Of a stretch of DNA of 64,000 bases, positions 1 to 7,732 are shown piece by piece (within the stretch, counting starts at the first letter, position 1; the number at the start of each line of letters is the position of its first letter). Under the pieces are notes generated by a model that worked only from the letters and a program-made list of their open reading frames with translations, was not told the DNA's origin and made no database searches. Source of the DNA: Aeromonas schubertii. Lineage in GTDB: Bacteria > Pseudomonadota > Gammaproteobacteria > Enterobacterales > Aeromonadaceae. The position numbers were made by a program, and so were the translations under genes. The DNA lies in assembly GCF_000820105.1 (NCBI RefSeq), contig NZ_CDDB01000068.1, forward strand, positions 124,001-188,000. Direction: 5' to 3'.

Positions 1-929
1 AGGCCACCGTTGTTGAAGCTGACGCTACCGCCACCTATGCGGGCCGAGGCGGACCAGTCTATCCCCAGCTCGTTGATGTCGCCGGCATCCACATCGATGA
101 TGGCCACCGAGATCTCTACCAGGGTCGGGCGCTGGTCAAGCTGGGGGATCAGGCTCTTGTAGAGCCCCATGTTCTGCTGGCGATCCCGCACCAGCACGGC
201 GTTTTGACGCAGGTCGGCCGAGAAGGTGGGCAGGCCGCCGCCATCGGTGGGGACCGGGCTCTTGTTGTCGGGCAGGGGGAGGGAGCGCCCCTGGGCCATC
301 TCCCGCAATACCGACACCACCCCGGGGACCACCACACTCTGATTGCGATAGCTGTAGCTGGTATCGCTGGCACTGGCGTATTTGAGGGGGAAGACGGCCA
401 CCGTCTCCTTGTTCTGCTCTTGATTAAGGTCCTGCTCGTCGAGCTGCTTGGCGAGGGTATTGACCTGGTTCAGGCAGGCCGGCACCCCGTTGACCTGCAG
501 ACTGTTGGAGCTGCCCACCTGGCGAACCTGGCAGGCGGCCCCGTCGAGCAGGCCACTGTGGCGCAGCAGGCGCGCCATGGCGCCACCGCTCAGGTAGGCC
601 GGCGAGAGCACCGCCTGCTCCATCTCCTGAGCCTTGTAGACGTAGAGGGTGTTGCCATCGTAGTAGGGGAGCAGTTGGTAGAGACGGGCCAGCTCGCTTA
701 ATACCCGGCCCCGGGGCTGGTCTTGCAGCTCACCGGCATAGGCCTCGGTGATGCGCGGGCTAACCACCACAGGCAGCCCGGAGTTGGCCCCCAGATCCCG
801 CAGCACAGAGGCGAGCGGGGTATTCTGGCTTGAGACGAAGTAGGGGGCACCCCGCCAGGGGATCGGCTGGGCCAGGGTCTGGGCGCAGAAGAGCCCGGTC
901 CAGAGCAGGTGTAGAGCCTTGTGTTTCAT
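1..929 (-). CDS. sctC: SctC (SsaC/EscC-type) outer-membrane secretin, C-terminal part missing at window edge
   Basis: Reading the minus strand from the ATG at 929 gives about 309 uninterrupted codons that run off the left edge. The protein opens with a Sec signal peptide (MKHKALHLL..., hydrophobic core, cleavage near LAQ-P). It continues with N0/N1 ring-forming secretin domains, including the stretch TLVEISVAIIDVDAGDINELG typical of type II/III secretins. SctC forms the outer-membrane ring of the injectisome; the beta-barrel half lies outside the window. The start overlaps the upstream gene's stop (ATGA), which suggests translational coupling. An ssaB-ssaC pair is also the order in Salmonella SPI-2. 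Family identity is firm; the SPI-2 subtype is inferred from context. Confidence 0.93.
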   Translation of the reverse strand, partial: MKHKALHLLWTGLFCAQTLAQPIPWRGAPYFVSSQNTPLASVLRDLGANSGLPVVVSPRITEAYAGELQDQPRGRVLSELARLYQLLPYYDGNTLYVYKAQEMEQAVLSPAYLSGGAMARLLRHSGLLDGAACQVRQVGSSNSLQVNGVPACLNQVNTLAKQLDEQDLNQEQNKETVAVFPLKYASASDTSYSYRNQSVVVPGVVSVLREMAQGRSLPLPDNKSPVPTDGGGLPTFSADLRQNAVLVRDRQQNMGLYKSLIPQLDQRPTLVEISVAIIDVDAGDINELGIDWSASARIGGGSVSFNNGG

Positions 930-1327
930 GCAAACCTCCCGATGAAGGGGCGTGGTGGGGGCGAAGTGCGGGCCGCGGGGACCAGCAGTGCCGCCATGGC
1001 CAGTTGTTGCTTCAAAAGCAGCGCCAGCTCCACCTCGGTCAAGATCGCCGGATAGCGCCGTAGCAGCCATAGCACCCCCTCCTCCATATAAAGGGCGTCG
1101 TCACACGCCTCTGGCGTCGCCGCCAGCAGCAGGCAGGCCTGACGGGCTTGCTCGGGTGGCCAGGTCAGCGTCATGGCGATGCAGGGGCCGGTGGCAAAGT
1201 CGCGCCCCTTGAGGCGCCGTCCTTGCAGGGTGCCGGTGAGAGTCCGGTTACCCTGACTCCAGACGGGATTCGCTATCATCCTGGCCAGCCGCTGCAGGGC
1301 TTGTGGGGGAGTGAGGTCTCTGTTCAT
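926..1327 (-). CDS. ssaB: SsaB/SpiC-like T3SS gatekeeper
   Basis: This encodes a 133-residue soluble protein beginning MNRDLTPP. A segment near residues 50-110 (AMTLTWPP..., ACLLLAATPEACDDAL, then LALLLKQQLAMAALL) matches the pattern I remember for Salmonella SsaB/SpiC in length and hydrophobic spacing. SsaB works with SsaL and SsaM to hold back effectors until the translocon is assembled. As in SPI-2, the gene sits immediately before the secretin gene, with overlapping stop and start. An in-frame GTG at 1372 would add 15 residues, but it falls inside the regulatory box upstream, so the ATG at 1327 is preferred even though its Shine-Dalgarno is weak. Similarity is low; the call rests partly on position. 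Confidence 0.68.
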   Translation of the reverse strand: MNRDLTPPQALQRLARMIANPVWSQGNRTLTGTLQGRRLKGRDFATGPCIAMTLTWPPEQARQACLLLAATPEACDDALYMEEGVLWLLRRYPAILTEVELALLLKQQLAMAALLVPAARTSPPPRPFIGRFA

Positions 1328-1361
1328 GGGATCATGATGGGAGGCAGGGGCCCCTTTTCGT

Positions 1362-1379
1362 ATCGGGTGCACACCTGAA
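1362..1379 (-). promoter_or_regulatory. SsrB-type box A, upstream of ssaB-sctC
   Basis: On the minus strand the sequence is TTCAGGTGTGCACCCGAT. It matches the other four island boxes (consensus TTCAGGTCTTCACCCTAT) at 14 of 18 positions, with the left heptamer intact and the ACCC core kept. It lies 34 bp before the ssaB ATG and just after the terminator of the preceding operon. It is the most divergent of the five copies. Confidence 0.7.
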
Positions 1380-1389
1380 TTGAGGCGAG

Positions 1390-1413
1390 AAAAAGGCCGC
1401 GCATGGCGCGGCC
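1390..1413 (-). terminator. Terminator after the sseA-sseF operon
   Basis: A perfect GGCCGCGC-ATG-GCGCGGCC stem is followed, in the minus direction, by a run of five T. It begins 6 bp after the sseF stop and separates the translocon/effector operon from box A. Confidence 0.85.
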
Positions 1414-1419
1414 TCGGGA

Positions 1420-2463
1420 TCAGGCAAAGCTAAAGCTGTGTCGCCGCTCCAGCGGGGCCTGCTGATTGGGCAGGCCGTTTCTCAGTGCCTGCTCCAACAG
1501 CCCCTTCAGCCTGGTGACCTCCTGGGCAAACTGGGCCGCCTCCTGGGTTTTCACTGCCAGGTTATCGCTGACCTGGTGGAGTTGTTGCCGAGTCTCTGCA
1601 AGCGCCTTGTCTTGCTGTTTGATGGTTTTTTGGGTCTGGTCGAGCTGATCCTGCAGGCCGAATTTTTGCCGCAGCTCTTCACCCCGCTGGGCGCGTGCCT
1701 GATCCAGCTTGGGCTGCAGTTGATCGACGGCTTTTTTCTGTCCCTCAAGCTCACGCCCCGTGAGGGCCTGGGCATGCTGCTGGGCTCCCTTTCGGGCTGC
1801 GTCGGCACTGACCAGACCCGCAACCGTCTCGACGCCCACCTTGCCTACTGTGATGGCTGGCATGGCATGGGCGAGGGCGGCCGGGGCGGCAACAGGCAGG
1901 AAACCACCGATGGCGACCGTGCCGACGGCCAGGGCTCCGCGGGTCAGCAAAGAGGTCACATTGGCAATCTGCTTGGCTTTTTCGTCCGAGGCGCCACAGC
2001 GTTTGCCCAGCCAGTGGATGGCATTGCCCAGGACATCTCCCCCCATGGCGAGTCCTTCTCCCCCCTGCTTCTTGCTCTGCCAATCCTTGTAGGCACAGGC
2101 CACATCGCCCACCGCCATGGCAAAACCGACGCCGGCCAGTGCCAGCAGTGGGATGCCGGCGCCGCCGGTGAGACCGGTCACCAGGGCGGCGGCTACCAAT
2201 ACGGCGCTGGCGGCGACCAGGGTCAACACCTTGGCGACAAAGCTGCGCTTGGCCATATCGACCCCGCACTGCTTGGCTGCGCTATCGGCAACCTTGGCTT
2301 TTTCTTCCAGGGTCGATGCCTTGAGTTCGTCACCCGACGGACCGGTATGGCTGAGGGTGATACCCATATCGTCAGCCGACAGGCGGCGATTGGCCGGCTC
2401 ATGGGGGAGACGGTCGCTATGATCGACATGGGAGAGGGATAGGGAACGGCTAATGTGTTCCAT
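1420..2463 (-). CDS. sseF: SseF-like T3SS effector with extra C-terminal coiled coil
   Basis: The 347-residue product has hydrophobic segments at about 75-125 and 165-210. The motif GGAGIPLLALAGVGFAMAVGD, then ACAYKDWQS, then KRCGASDEKAKQIAN...SLLTRGALA, lines up closely with Salmonella SseF (GGAGLPIAILAG...IAIGDACCAYHNYQS...KCGASLNCANTLANCLSLLIRSGIA). SseF is a membrane-inserting effector that acts on the Salmonella-containing vacuole. Here, after residue ~230, a heptad-rich coiled coil (QPKLDQARAQRGEELRQKF... to about 325) has no counterpart in the Salmonella protein as I remember it. The upstream neighbour is the SscB-type chaperone, 12 bp away, as in SPI-2. No SseG gene follows; a terminator does. 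Confidence 0.85.
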   Translation of the reverse strand: MEHISRSLSLSHVDHSDRLPHEPANRRLSADDMGITLSHTGPSGDELKASTLEEKAKVADSAAKQCGVDMAKRSFVAKVLTLVAASAVLVAAALVTGLTGGAGIPLLALAGVGFAMAVGDVACAYKDWQSKKQGGEGLAMGGDVLGNAIHWLGKRCGASDEKAKQIANVTSLLTRGALAVGTVAIGGFLPVAAPAALAHAMPAITVGKVGVETVAGLVSADAARKGAQQHAQALTGRELEGQKKAVDQLQPKLDQARAQRGEELRQKFGLQDQLDQTQKTIKQQDKALAETRQQLHQVSDNLAVKTQEAAQFAQEVTRLKGLLEQALRNGLPNQQAPLERRHSFSFA

Positions 2464-2475
2464 CGTTGGCTCCTG

Positions 2476-2964
2476 TTAGTGATTAAGGCTGGCCAGCTGG
2501 ATTTCTGCCCGCTGGCGCAGCGCGTCGTAGCGCGGGTCCTGCTCTGCCTGCCCGAAGCAGAGGGCGATGACCGCATCGAGGGCATCGCGGGCCGCATCAG
2601 TTTCACCGAGTGCCTGCAGGCACTCGGCAATATGGAAAGGGGCGAAGGGATCATTGGCCTGCATCGCCAGGGTCTGGGAGAAGAGCGTCAGGGCATGGCG
2701 ATACTCTCCCTGCTCCTTGAGGGCGCAGGCGAAGGCAAAGGGAAAGCGGCGATCCAGAGGTTGTTGCAGGGCGAGAAAGGCGAAGAGCTCGGTCGCCTCA
2801 TCACACTCGCCCCGATTCCAGGCGTGATAGGCGCGCTCAAAGAGGCGCTCAAGCTCATCAGGAGTCGTCTGGTTGAGGGTCGCCAGGGTGGTGTTACCCT
2901 CCAGCAGTGCGAGGCAGTGCCGGAGTATGGTGTCGGTCTGTTCCTGCCGATCTGACGGGTTCAT
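2476..2964 (-). CDS. sscB: SscB-like class II T3SS chaperone (TPR)
   Basis: A 162-residue all-helical protein with three tetratricopeptide-like units, seen as RAYHAWNRGECDEATELF, then FACALKEQGEYRHALTLF, then IAECLQALGETDAARDAL. This is the SycD/LcrH/SicA chaperone fold that binds hydrophobic translocators and membrane effectors. In Salmonella SscB serves SseF, and here the SseF homologue starts 12 bp downstream, which supports the same pairing. A GGATGG/CCATCC hairpin and a GAGGAG ribosome site precede the start. A second member of the family (SscA) lies at 7255-7722. Confidence 0.88.
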   Translation of the reverse strand: MNPSDRQEQTDTILRHCLALLEGNTTLATLNQTTPDELERLFERAYHAWNRGECDEATELFAFLALQQPLDRRFPFAFACALKEQGEYRHALTLFSQTLAMQANDPFAPFHIAECLQALGETDAARDALDAVIALCFGQAEQDPRYDALRQRAEIQLASLNH

Positions 2965-3066
2965 GGTAAGCGTCTCCTCAGGATGGTGGTGCCCATCCTA
3001 ATCACTTTGGCCGGGCACCCTTTTGGCAAAATGGCGTTTTCTTTCTGGTTTACGCCTTTGGCCGCG

Positions 3067-3780
3067 TTATTTCAGGAGCGTCTGATAGACGCTGTTAATG
3101 GAGTCATAACCGGCACTGTGGTAGGCCGCGTGTACACCAAACACGGCGTCTTGCAGAGCGTGGTTGCTGATGTCGTATCCCTGTCGGGAGAGGTTGTCCA
3201 AGAGGATGCCCAGTTGTTTGATCCCCTCCCTGTGGTAATCACTCTTGACGAAGCCTGATGTGAGACGGTTGACGGCATCGGCGATGGCCTTGTTGTCAGG
3301 GTTGGCGGTTGGGGGGCCCGGTTGTATCGCCACAAAGGCAGCCTGATGTTTGTCTCTTTGGTAGCGGGCATCTCTCAGGGCGCGCTCCTCATCGTCACTA
3401 CGGGGTGGCAGAGGGGGAAAGATCTGGTCAAAGGTCTGTTGCCGCTGCGTCTGCGGGTTGGGTTGGAGGGGCTGAACCTGCTGCAGGGCGGGCGGCGACA
3501 GGGGTTGTTGGCGCTGTGGTTGGGGCAACTGGCTTTGGATGTAGGTGGCCAGCGCCCGGGAGGTCTTGCCGTCACTAGAGCCTTTACCGAACAGATAGTT
3601 GCGGCTGACGTCTGCGTGATACTGCGCATCCGCACCCTGACTGATGGTGACGTTATAGGTGTGTGAAAAACCGTTGTTACCCTTGGCGCCAAGGGTAAAG
3701 GTGGCGGGCATCTGCTGGTGTTGCAGTGTTGCGAGCTGTTGGCTCAGTTGGGCACGTGCTGATTGGGAAAGAGACTCCAT
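3067..3780 (-). CDS. Candidate T3SS effector, function unknown
   Basis: A 237-residue protein starting MESLSQSARAQLSQ, chosen over an upstream in-frame start because a GAGAGG site lies just before it. The middle (residues ~100-150) is rich in Pro and Gln, with no visible catalytic motif. The N-terminal third resembles a small beta domain (FTLGAKGNNGFSHTYNVTI). The C-terminal third is helical (IKQLGILLDNLSRQGYDIS...). It follows a CesT-like chaperone by 29 bp inside the translocon operon, the usual arrangement of chaperone and cognate effector. I do not recognise the family; the effector role is inferred from context and composition. Confidence 0.5.
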   Translation of the reverse strand: MESLSQSARAQLSQQLATLQHQQMPATFTLGAKGNNGFSHTYNVTISQGADAQYHADVSRNYLFGKGSSDGKTSRALATYIQSQLPQPQRQQPLSPPALQQVQPLQPNPQTQRQQTFDQIFPPLPPRSDDEERALRDARYQRDKHQAAFVAIQPGPPTANPDNKAIADAVNRLTSGFVKSDYHREGIKQLGILLDNLSRQGYDISNHALQDAVFGVHAAYHSAGYDSINSVYQTLLK

Positions 3781-3809
3781 GATGCACCTCTCGGTTGTCA
3801 GTAAAAGGG

Positions 3810-4253
3810 TTAAGCCATCAGGCCATGAATAAAGGGGCTTTGGTTGGGCGCGAGAGGGATGCTTGTCGCCTCGAGCAACCGCGAGTCCCACTGCTCGGCG
3901 AGATCAAGCATGGAGGCCATCTCGTCGGCTAACAGGATGGGCGTGCGAAGATCTCGCGTCCGGTAGAGGGTCAGGCGATCGCTGTCGGGATAGATGCCGA
4001 TGCCATCACCGCCACGCATCGGCTCGAGGGCCTGATGAGCCAGATGCACAAAGAGGGGGCGAGTCAGCACATCGGGCAGCGGCTGACTACAGCGCACCGT
4101 CAGGTGAAGCCTCATCCCGTCGGGATCCCTCAGCACGGTGACGAGATAGGTGGTGCCATCGTCCCGTTCCAGGGTCAGGGTTTCGACGCCACTGTGTTCG
4201 AAGCGGGTGTGGATCCCCATGTTTGCGAGCTGCTGATCAATATCGGTATTCAT
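3810..4253 (-). CDS. CesT/SycE-like class I effector chaperone
   Basis: A 147-residue acidic protein. Its alternating beta strands and helices (VETLTLERDDGTTYLVTVL..., LHLTVRC..., DRLTLYRTRDLRTPILLADEMASMLDLAEQWDSRL) are typical of the small dimeric CesT family that binds effector N-termini. The start overlaps the acetyltransferase gene by 17 bp. The next gene downstream (3067-3780) is the likely client. Family assignment comes from fold-like pattern and context, not from a diagnostic motif. Confidence 0.66.
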   Translation of the reverse strand: MNTDIDQQLANMGIHTRFEHSGVETLTLERDDGTTYLVTVLRDPDGMRLHLTVRCSQPLPDVLTRPLFVHLAHQALEPMRGGDGIGIYPDSDRLTLYRTRDLRTPILLADEMASMLDLAEQWDSRLLEATSIPLAPNQSPFIHGLMA

Positions 4254-4848
4254 CGATGGCTCCTTGGGTCAGTAACCAGTGTTCGCCTGGCACTCTCTGA
4301 GTCGGGTCATCGCACAAGAGGCCATAGGCACAGATGTCATGGTGACCTTGCTCATTACGAAACAGCCCGCGCAAGGTCCCCTCATGGCGAAAACCGAGCC
4401 GCTCGAGCAGGCGCCGAGAGCGGTGGTTGTCGGCCTGAACCCAGCTTTGGACCCGGTGCAGGGGATGGCCCAGGGCACCGGCAAACAGGGATGGCAGCAG
4501 GCCTGAGAGGCAGTTTTGCATCAGCCCCTCTCCCCACAGGCGTGGGGAGAGGGCATAGCCCAGGGTGATGATGCCAGCCCCTTGCTCCCAGTCGGTCAGA
4601 CGCACGACACCGCACAGGGCGCTCTCCCCCTCCTGGCGCAGGGCACTGATCCGGCCCTGCCCGGCGGGAAGGGCCAAGGCGTTGTCGAACCAGCGCCGGG
4701 CTGCGCTCTCCTCCATCCGGGCGGGGAGCCCGGTGAGCAGGGCAACCCTGGGGTCGGCGTAGAGCGCCCGATAGGCCGGGTAGTCCGCTTCCACCAGGGT
4801 GTCCGGGTAGAGGGGGCGGCGGCTCAATGACAGCGGTAGCGCAGCCAT
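4237..4848 (-). CDS. GNAT-family N-acetyltransferase (RimJ/RimL-like) inside the T3SS operon
   Basis: A 203-residue protein with the GNAT fold in order: an N-terminal TLVEADYPAYRALYADPRV helix, the central strand GIITLGYALSPRLWGEGLM with the acetyl-CoA pyrophosphate loop in a degenerate RLWGEG form, and the RimJ/L signature VQADNHRSRRLLERLGFRHEGTLR near residues 140-163. Such enzymes acetylate alpha- or side-chain amines from acetyl-CoA. The gene overlaps sseE by 25 bp upstream and a chaperone by 17 bp downstream, so it is translated with the translocon genes. SPI-2 of Salmonella has no such gene here. The substrate is unknown: a T3SS component, an effector, or a host protein are all possible. 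Confidence 0.85.
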   Translation of the reverse strand: MAALPLSLSRRPLYPDTLVEADYPAYRALYADPRVALLTGLPARMEESAARRWFDNALALPAGQGRISALRQEGESALCGVVRLTDWEQGAGIITLGYALSPRLWGEGLMQNCLSGLLPSLFAGALGHPLHRVQSWVQADNHRSRRLLERLGFRHEGTLRGLFRNEQGHHDICAYGLLCDDPTQRVPGEHWLLTQGAIDEYRY

Positions 4849-5207
4849 AGCTCGTCGTCCAGTCGCACCGGTTGCGCCCCCTCGGCCAGCATCAGTTCAC
4901 TCAGGCGTCGCCGGGCCAGATCGAGTTGCCGATCGTGGGAGGCCGGCAGGATCATGGCGTCGATATAGCGCAGGAGTGGCACCGAACGAGTCAGGCGGCG
5001 CAGCAGGGTCATCAGGGCCAGCACGGCCTGGCCGTCGCTCTCGCGGGCGGCAAAGTCGCACAGGATGAGACGCTCACCTTCCTGGCGGTAGACCAGCTGG
5101 AAGCGGGGCGTCTCGATCCGTTGCCCGGCCAGAAAGTCGCTGCCGAGGAAGTGCTCCGGGGCCGGGTGCAGCCCCTGGGTCTGCATAAAGCGGGTGACAT
5201 CATCCAT
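4824..5207 (-). CDS. sseE: SseE-like T3SS protein
   Basis: The product is 127 residues. The block FQLVYRQEGERLILCDFAARESDG...LLRRLTRSVPLLRYIDAMILP parallels Salmonella SseE (YLVIYRIEAKEMIICEF...LLRGIFVHHPQLTCLKMLII) as I remember it. The gene follows sseD directly, as in SPI-2. The ATG at 5207 is chosen because a strong GGGAGA site precedes it. SseE is a small cytosolic component whose exact role is poorly defined; it is probably chaperone-like. Confidence 0.7.
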   Translation of the reverse strand: MDDVTRFMQTQGLHPAPEHFLGSDFLAGQRIETPRFQLVYRQEGERLILCDFAARESDGQAVLALMTLLRRLTRSVPLLRYIDAMILPASHDRQLDLARRRLSELMLAEGAQPVRLDDELWLRYRCH

Positions 5208-5220
5208 CTTCTTCTCTCCC

Positions 5221-5811
5221 TTAGGACATGCGCACGCTGCTGGAGAGGCGCTCATGGGCCTGGGTCAGGGTCGTCAGGATCTCGCGCAGGTCGCTGGAGA
5301 CCTTAAGCGCCTTGTCCAGTGTCTCGTCGGCGCGCTTGAGTTGCTGCTCGGCCAGACCATGCTGGTAGTCGGCCAGGGCCTGCCCCTCCTGGGCCTCGCG
5401 GCTGGCCTGATTACCAAAGCTGACGCCGGCAATCCCCTGGGCGATGCTGTCGATCCCGTGACCGACCCCACCGATGCCACTCAACCCCTCGGACTTGGCA
5501 CTCAGAGCCCCAAACACCCCCTGGGCAACACCGCCGACAATCTGGGCGATGGCCTGGGATTGCTTGGCATCAAAGTCTTTCTCGATGGCATCGAGTCGGG
5601 TATTGAACGAGGTCTTCTGCATCTGGAAGGCGTTGTTTTGTTGGGTCTGCTGGTACTGGCGCAAGACGTCGCGCAGCTTGCCAAAGAGTTGCCCCAGCTG
5701 AACCATCAGCTCGTTGAGTTGGCCGATGGCATCCCCCCCCTGATCCCCGGGGGTGGAGGTCAGGGTGCTCAGAGAGCCGACGGCGCTGGTGCTGTTATCG
5801 ATGGTGTTCAT
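5221..5811 (-). CDS. sseD: SseD/EspB-type translocator
   Basis: A 196-residue protein, close to Salmonella SseD (about 195). It has an N-terminal helical part (GQLNELMVQLGQLFGKLRDVL...), a hydrophobic Gly/Ala-rich segment at about 90-135 (AIAQIVGGVAQGVFGALSA), and a C-terminal coiled coil (LAEQQLKRADETLDKALKVSSDLREIL). This layout fits the minor pore-forming translocator delivered by the needle filament into the host membrane. It starts 16 bp after sseC, preserving the SPI-2 order sseC-sseD-sseE. Confidence 0.85.
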   Translation of the reverse strand: MNTIDNSTSAVGSLSTLTSTPGDQGGDAIGQLNELMVQLGQLFGKLRDVLRQYQQTQQNNAFQMQKTSFNTRLDAIEKDFDAKQSQAIAQIVGGVAQGVFGALSAKSEGLSGIGGVGHGIDSIAQGIAGVSFGNQASREAQEGQALADYQHGLAEQQLKRADETLDKALKVSSDLREILTTLTQAHERLSSSVRMS

Positions 5812-5827
5812 GTTACTCTCCTTTGTC

Positions 5828-7258
5828 TCAGGCGATATTGGCGGCAATGCTGCTGAGCATGGCGCCGGTCTTGAGCTGGGCATCGGATCCGGCAGAGAGG
5901 GCCTTGCCGGCTCCGTCCATCAGGTTGCCGATATCCTCTTTGGCCCGTTTCTTGATTTTTTCGAACTCGTCGAGCATGAACTGCATGAAACTGCTCTCGT
6001 TGATCAGCTCCTGCACTATCTTCTGCAGCTCGGCCCGCTCCTTGGCGATCTCGCCCTGGAATACTCCATTGGCACCTTGCACACTGGCGCGGGTGACGGC
6101 CTTGGCGATATTGGGGGCACTCTTGAGGCTGGCGGAGACGGCGGCGTGAATCACGGCCCGCTGCACCTCCTTGACCACCTGTTTGGTGAGCTCCTCGGCC
6201 GTGGCTTTGGCGCCCGACTCCATCGCCTTCTTGGCGGCGGTCTCGACAGCCTTGGTGACCATCTGTTCGATGGCCTGTTTGCTAAAGGCCTCCAGCAGGT
6301 GTCCCTGTCCCAGGAAACGGGTGGTCTGCTCGGCGATGTTCTTGGCCACCTGCTCGGAGACCTGCTCTGCCACCTGCTTGCCCACTTCGGCGGCGGCGGT
6401 CTTGACGGCGGCCTCGCTGCCCTGGGCGACGGCCGTGTGGACGGCTTGTCCCGCGGCGCCCCCCATCACCGTCTCCGAGGTCTTGGCTATTGACTTGGCG
6501 GCCATGACGCCACGGCCGACGCTCACCAGATCCACCATCATGCCGGCGATCTCGAAGGCGAGTTGAACCTTGCCGGCCACATCGGCGATCGCCTTGTACT
6601 TGTCGGCGTTGGCGGTATCGATGAGGGCCAGGGTCTCGCACGCCGCCTTGACCAGACCGGCGCAGCCGGCCGCCAGATCCATGGCTCCCCCGGCGTAGTC
6701 GCCGACGACCAGCTTGGCGACACCGCTGATCACCTCGGCGACCGAGACAATCCAGTCGACGATGGCGGAGAAGATGCCGGCCTTGTGCGCCTTCTGTTGA
6801 TCCTCTATGGCCTTGTCGACCTGCTTGCGCAGGTCCTCGTTTTGGCGCAGGCGCAGGTTCTCGGCCCCCTGGGTGCGGATCTCCAGCGCCAGGGACTTGA
6901 GGTTGGCGTTGTCACCGAGGGATTTCACCCCCAGCAGTGCCGCCGCCAGGCTCATCGCCTCCATCGGCGTGCGCTCGATATCGGCCAGGGTGATGGGTTT
7001 GCCATCGACCCGGGGACCAAAGGCCTCCAGGATGCGGTTCAGTGCTCCTTCGGCCAGGCGCAGGGTCACCGGCTGGCGGGGAGGCGGTGGCGCATTGAGG
7101 GGGTCACCACGGCCATGCTCCCGCTTGGGAAGCGGTGGTGCCAGGGGATCGAGGGCGCCGGCGCCGACCGGCGGCTGGCTGGCTGTCGGTGGCTCCAGCC
7201 CCTGCGGGTTGACCCCGAGCGGGGCGTTGCCATAGCGGGTCTCGGTGATGCTGTTCAT
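5828..7258 (-). CDS. sseC: SseC/EspD/YopB-type translocator
   Basis: A 476-residue protein starting MNSITETRYG. A charged region before two hydrophobic Ala/Gly-rich stretches (about 170-245 and 260-300, including AIVDWIVSVAEVISGVAKLVVGD) is followed by long amphipathic helices rich in Ala, Lys and Glu. This is the pattern of the major translocon pore protein. The start codon overlaps the stop of sscA (ATGA), coupling it to its chaperone. The longer open frame to 7465 is an overlap artefact in the sscA frame. Confidence 0.88.
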   Translation of the reverse strand: MNSITETRYGNAPLGVNPQGLEPPTASQPPVGAGALDPLAPPLPKREHGRGDPLNAPPPPRQPVTLRLAEGALNRILEAFGPRVDGKPITLADIERTPMEAMSLAAALLGVKSLGDNANLKSLALEIRTQGAENLRLRQNEDLRKQVDKAIEDQQKAHKAGIFSAIVDWIVSVAEVISGVAKLVVGDYAGGAMDLAAGCAGLVKAACETLALIDTANADKYKAIADVAGKVQLAFEIAGMMVDLVSVGRGVMAAKSIAKTSETVMGGAAGQAVHTAVAQGSEAAVKTAAAEVGKQVAEQVSEQVAKNIAEQTTRFLGQGHLLEAFSKQAIEQMVTKAVETAAKKAMESGAKATAEELTKQVVKEVQRAVIHAAVSASLKSAPNIAKAVTRASVQGANGVFQGEIAKERAELQKIVQELINESSFMQFMLDEFEKIKKRAKEDIGNLMDGAGKALSAGSDAQLKTGAMLSSIAANIA

Positions 7259-7722
7259 GGCTGAACCTCCTGTACCAGAGCCGAGAGTTGGCGCTGGATC
7301 TCGCCCTTGATAACGAGGTGTTGCGGCTTGTCGGCGCACCACTTGAGCGCCGCCTGGAAGGCCTTGGCCGCCTGCTCCGGTTGGGCACTCTGGCGATAAC
7401 TGAGGCCGGCCAGGTAAGGGGGCTTGGGATCGTCGAGCCTGAGCAGTCCCGCCTGACCGAAGCAAAAGAGGGCCTGATCGTGCTCCTCGAGGCGCTGACA
7501 GCAGAGCCCCAGTGCCAACCAGTAGTCGTATTGCCAGTGGGAGAGGCGCGAGAGCAGCATGTAAAAGCGCTTGGCCCCGGCATAATCCCCCGCCTCAAAC
7601 AGCTGGCAGGCGTAGGCATAGACATGGTCCAGGTCGACCGGATCCAGATTGATCAAGGCCTGCAGCGTCCCCCCCTGATGGAGAAAGTCGCGCACCGTGG
7701 CCAGATCGTCTTGTTCTGTCAT
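7255..7722 (-). CDS. sscA: SscA-like class II chaperone for SseC
   Basis: A 155-residue TPR protein of the SycD/LcrH family. Repeats are visible in DHVYAYACQLFEAGDYAGAKRFY, then LALGLCCQRLEEHDQALFCF, then GLSYRQSAQPEQAAKAF. It should keep the hydrophobic translocator SseC soluble in the cytosol before export. An AAGGAGG site stands 5 bp before the ATG. It lies between the filament genes and sseC, exactly as sscA does in SPI-2, with a 4-bp overlap to sseC. Confidence 0.9.
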   Translation of the reverse strand: MTEQDDLATVRDFLHQGGTLQALINLDPVDLDHVYAYACQLFEAGDYAGAKRFYMLLSRLSHWQYDYWLALGLCCQRLEEHDQALFCFGQAGLLRLDDPKPPYLAGLSYRQSAQPEQAAKAFQAALKWCADKPQHLVIKGEIQRQLSALVQEVQP

Positions 7723-7732
7723 CTCATCCTCC

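Noticed and set aside
1438-2442. Long plus-strand open frame opposite sseF (also 204-701, 5753-6493, 11561-12739, 12699-14330)
   Set aside because: These are antisense shadows of high-GC genes: low-complexity Gly/Gln/His-rich translations, no family pattern, and a well-supported gene on the other strand.
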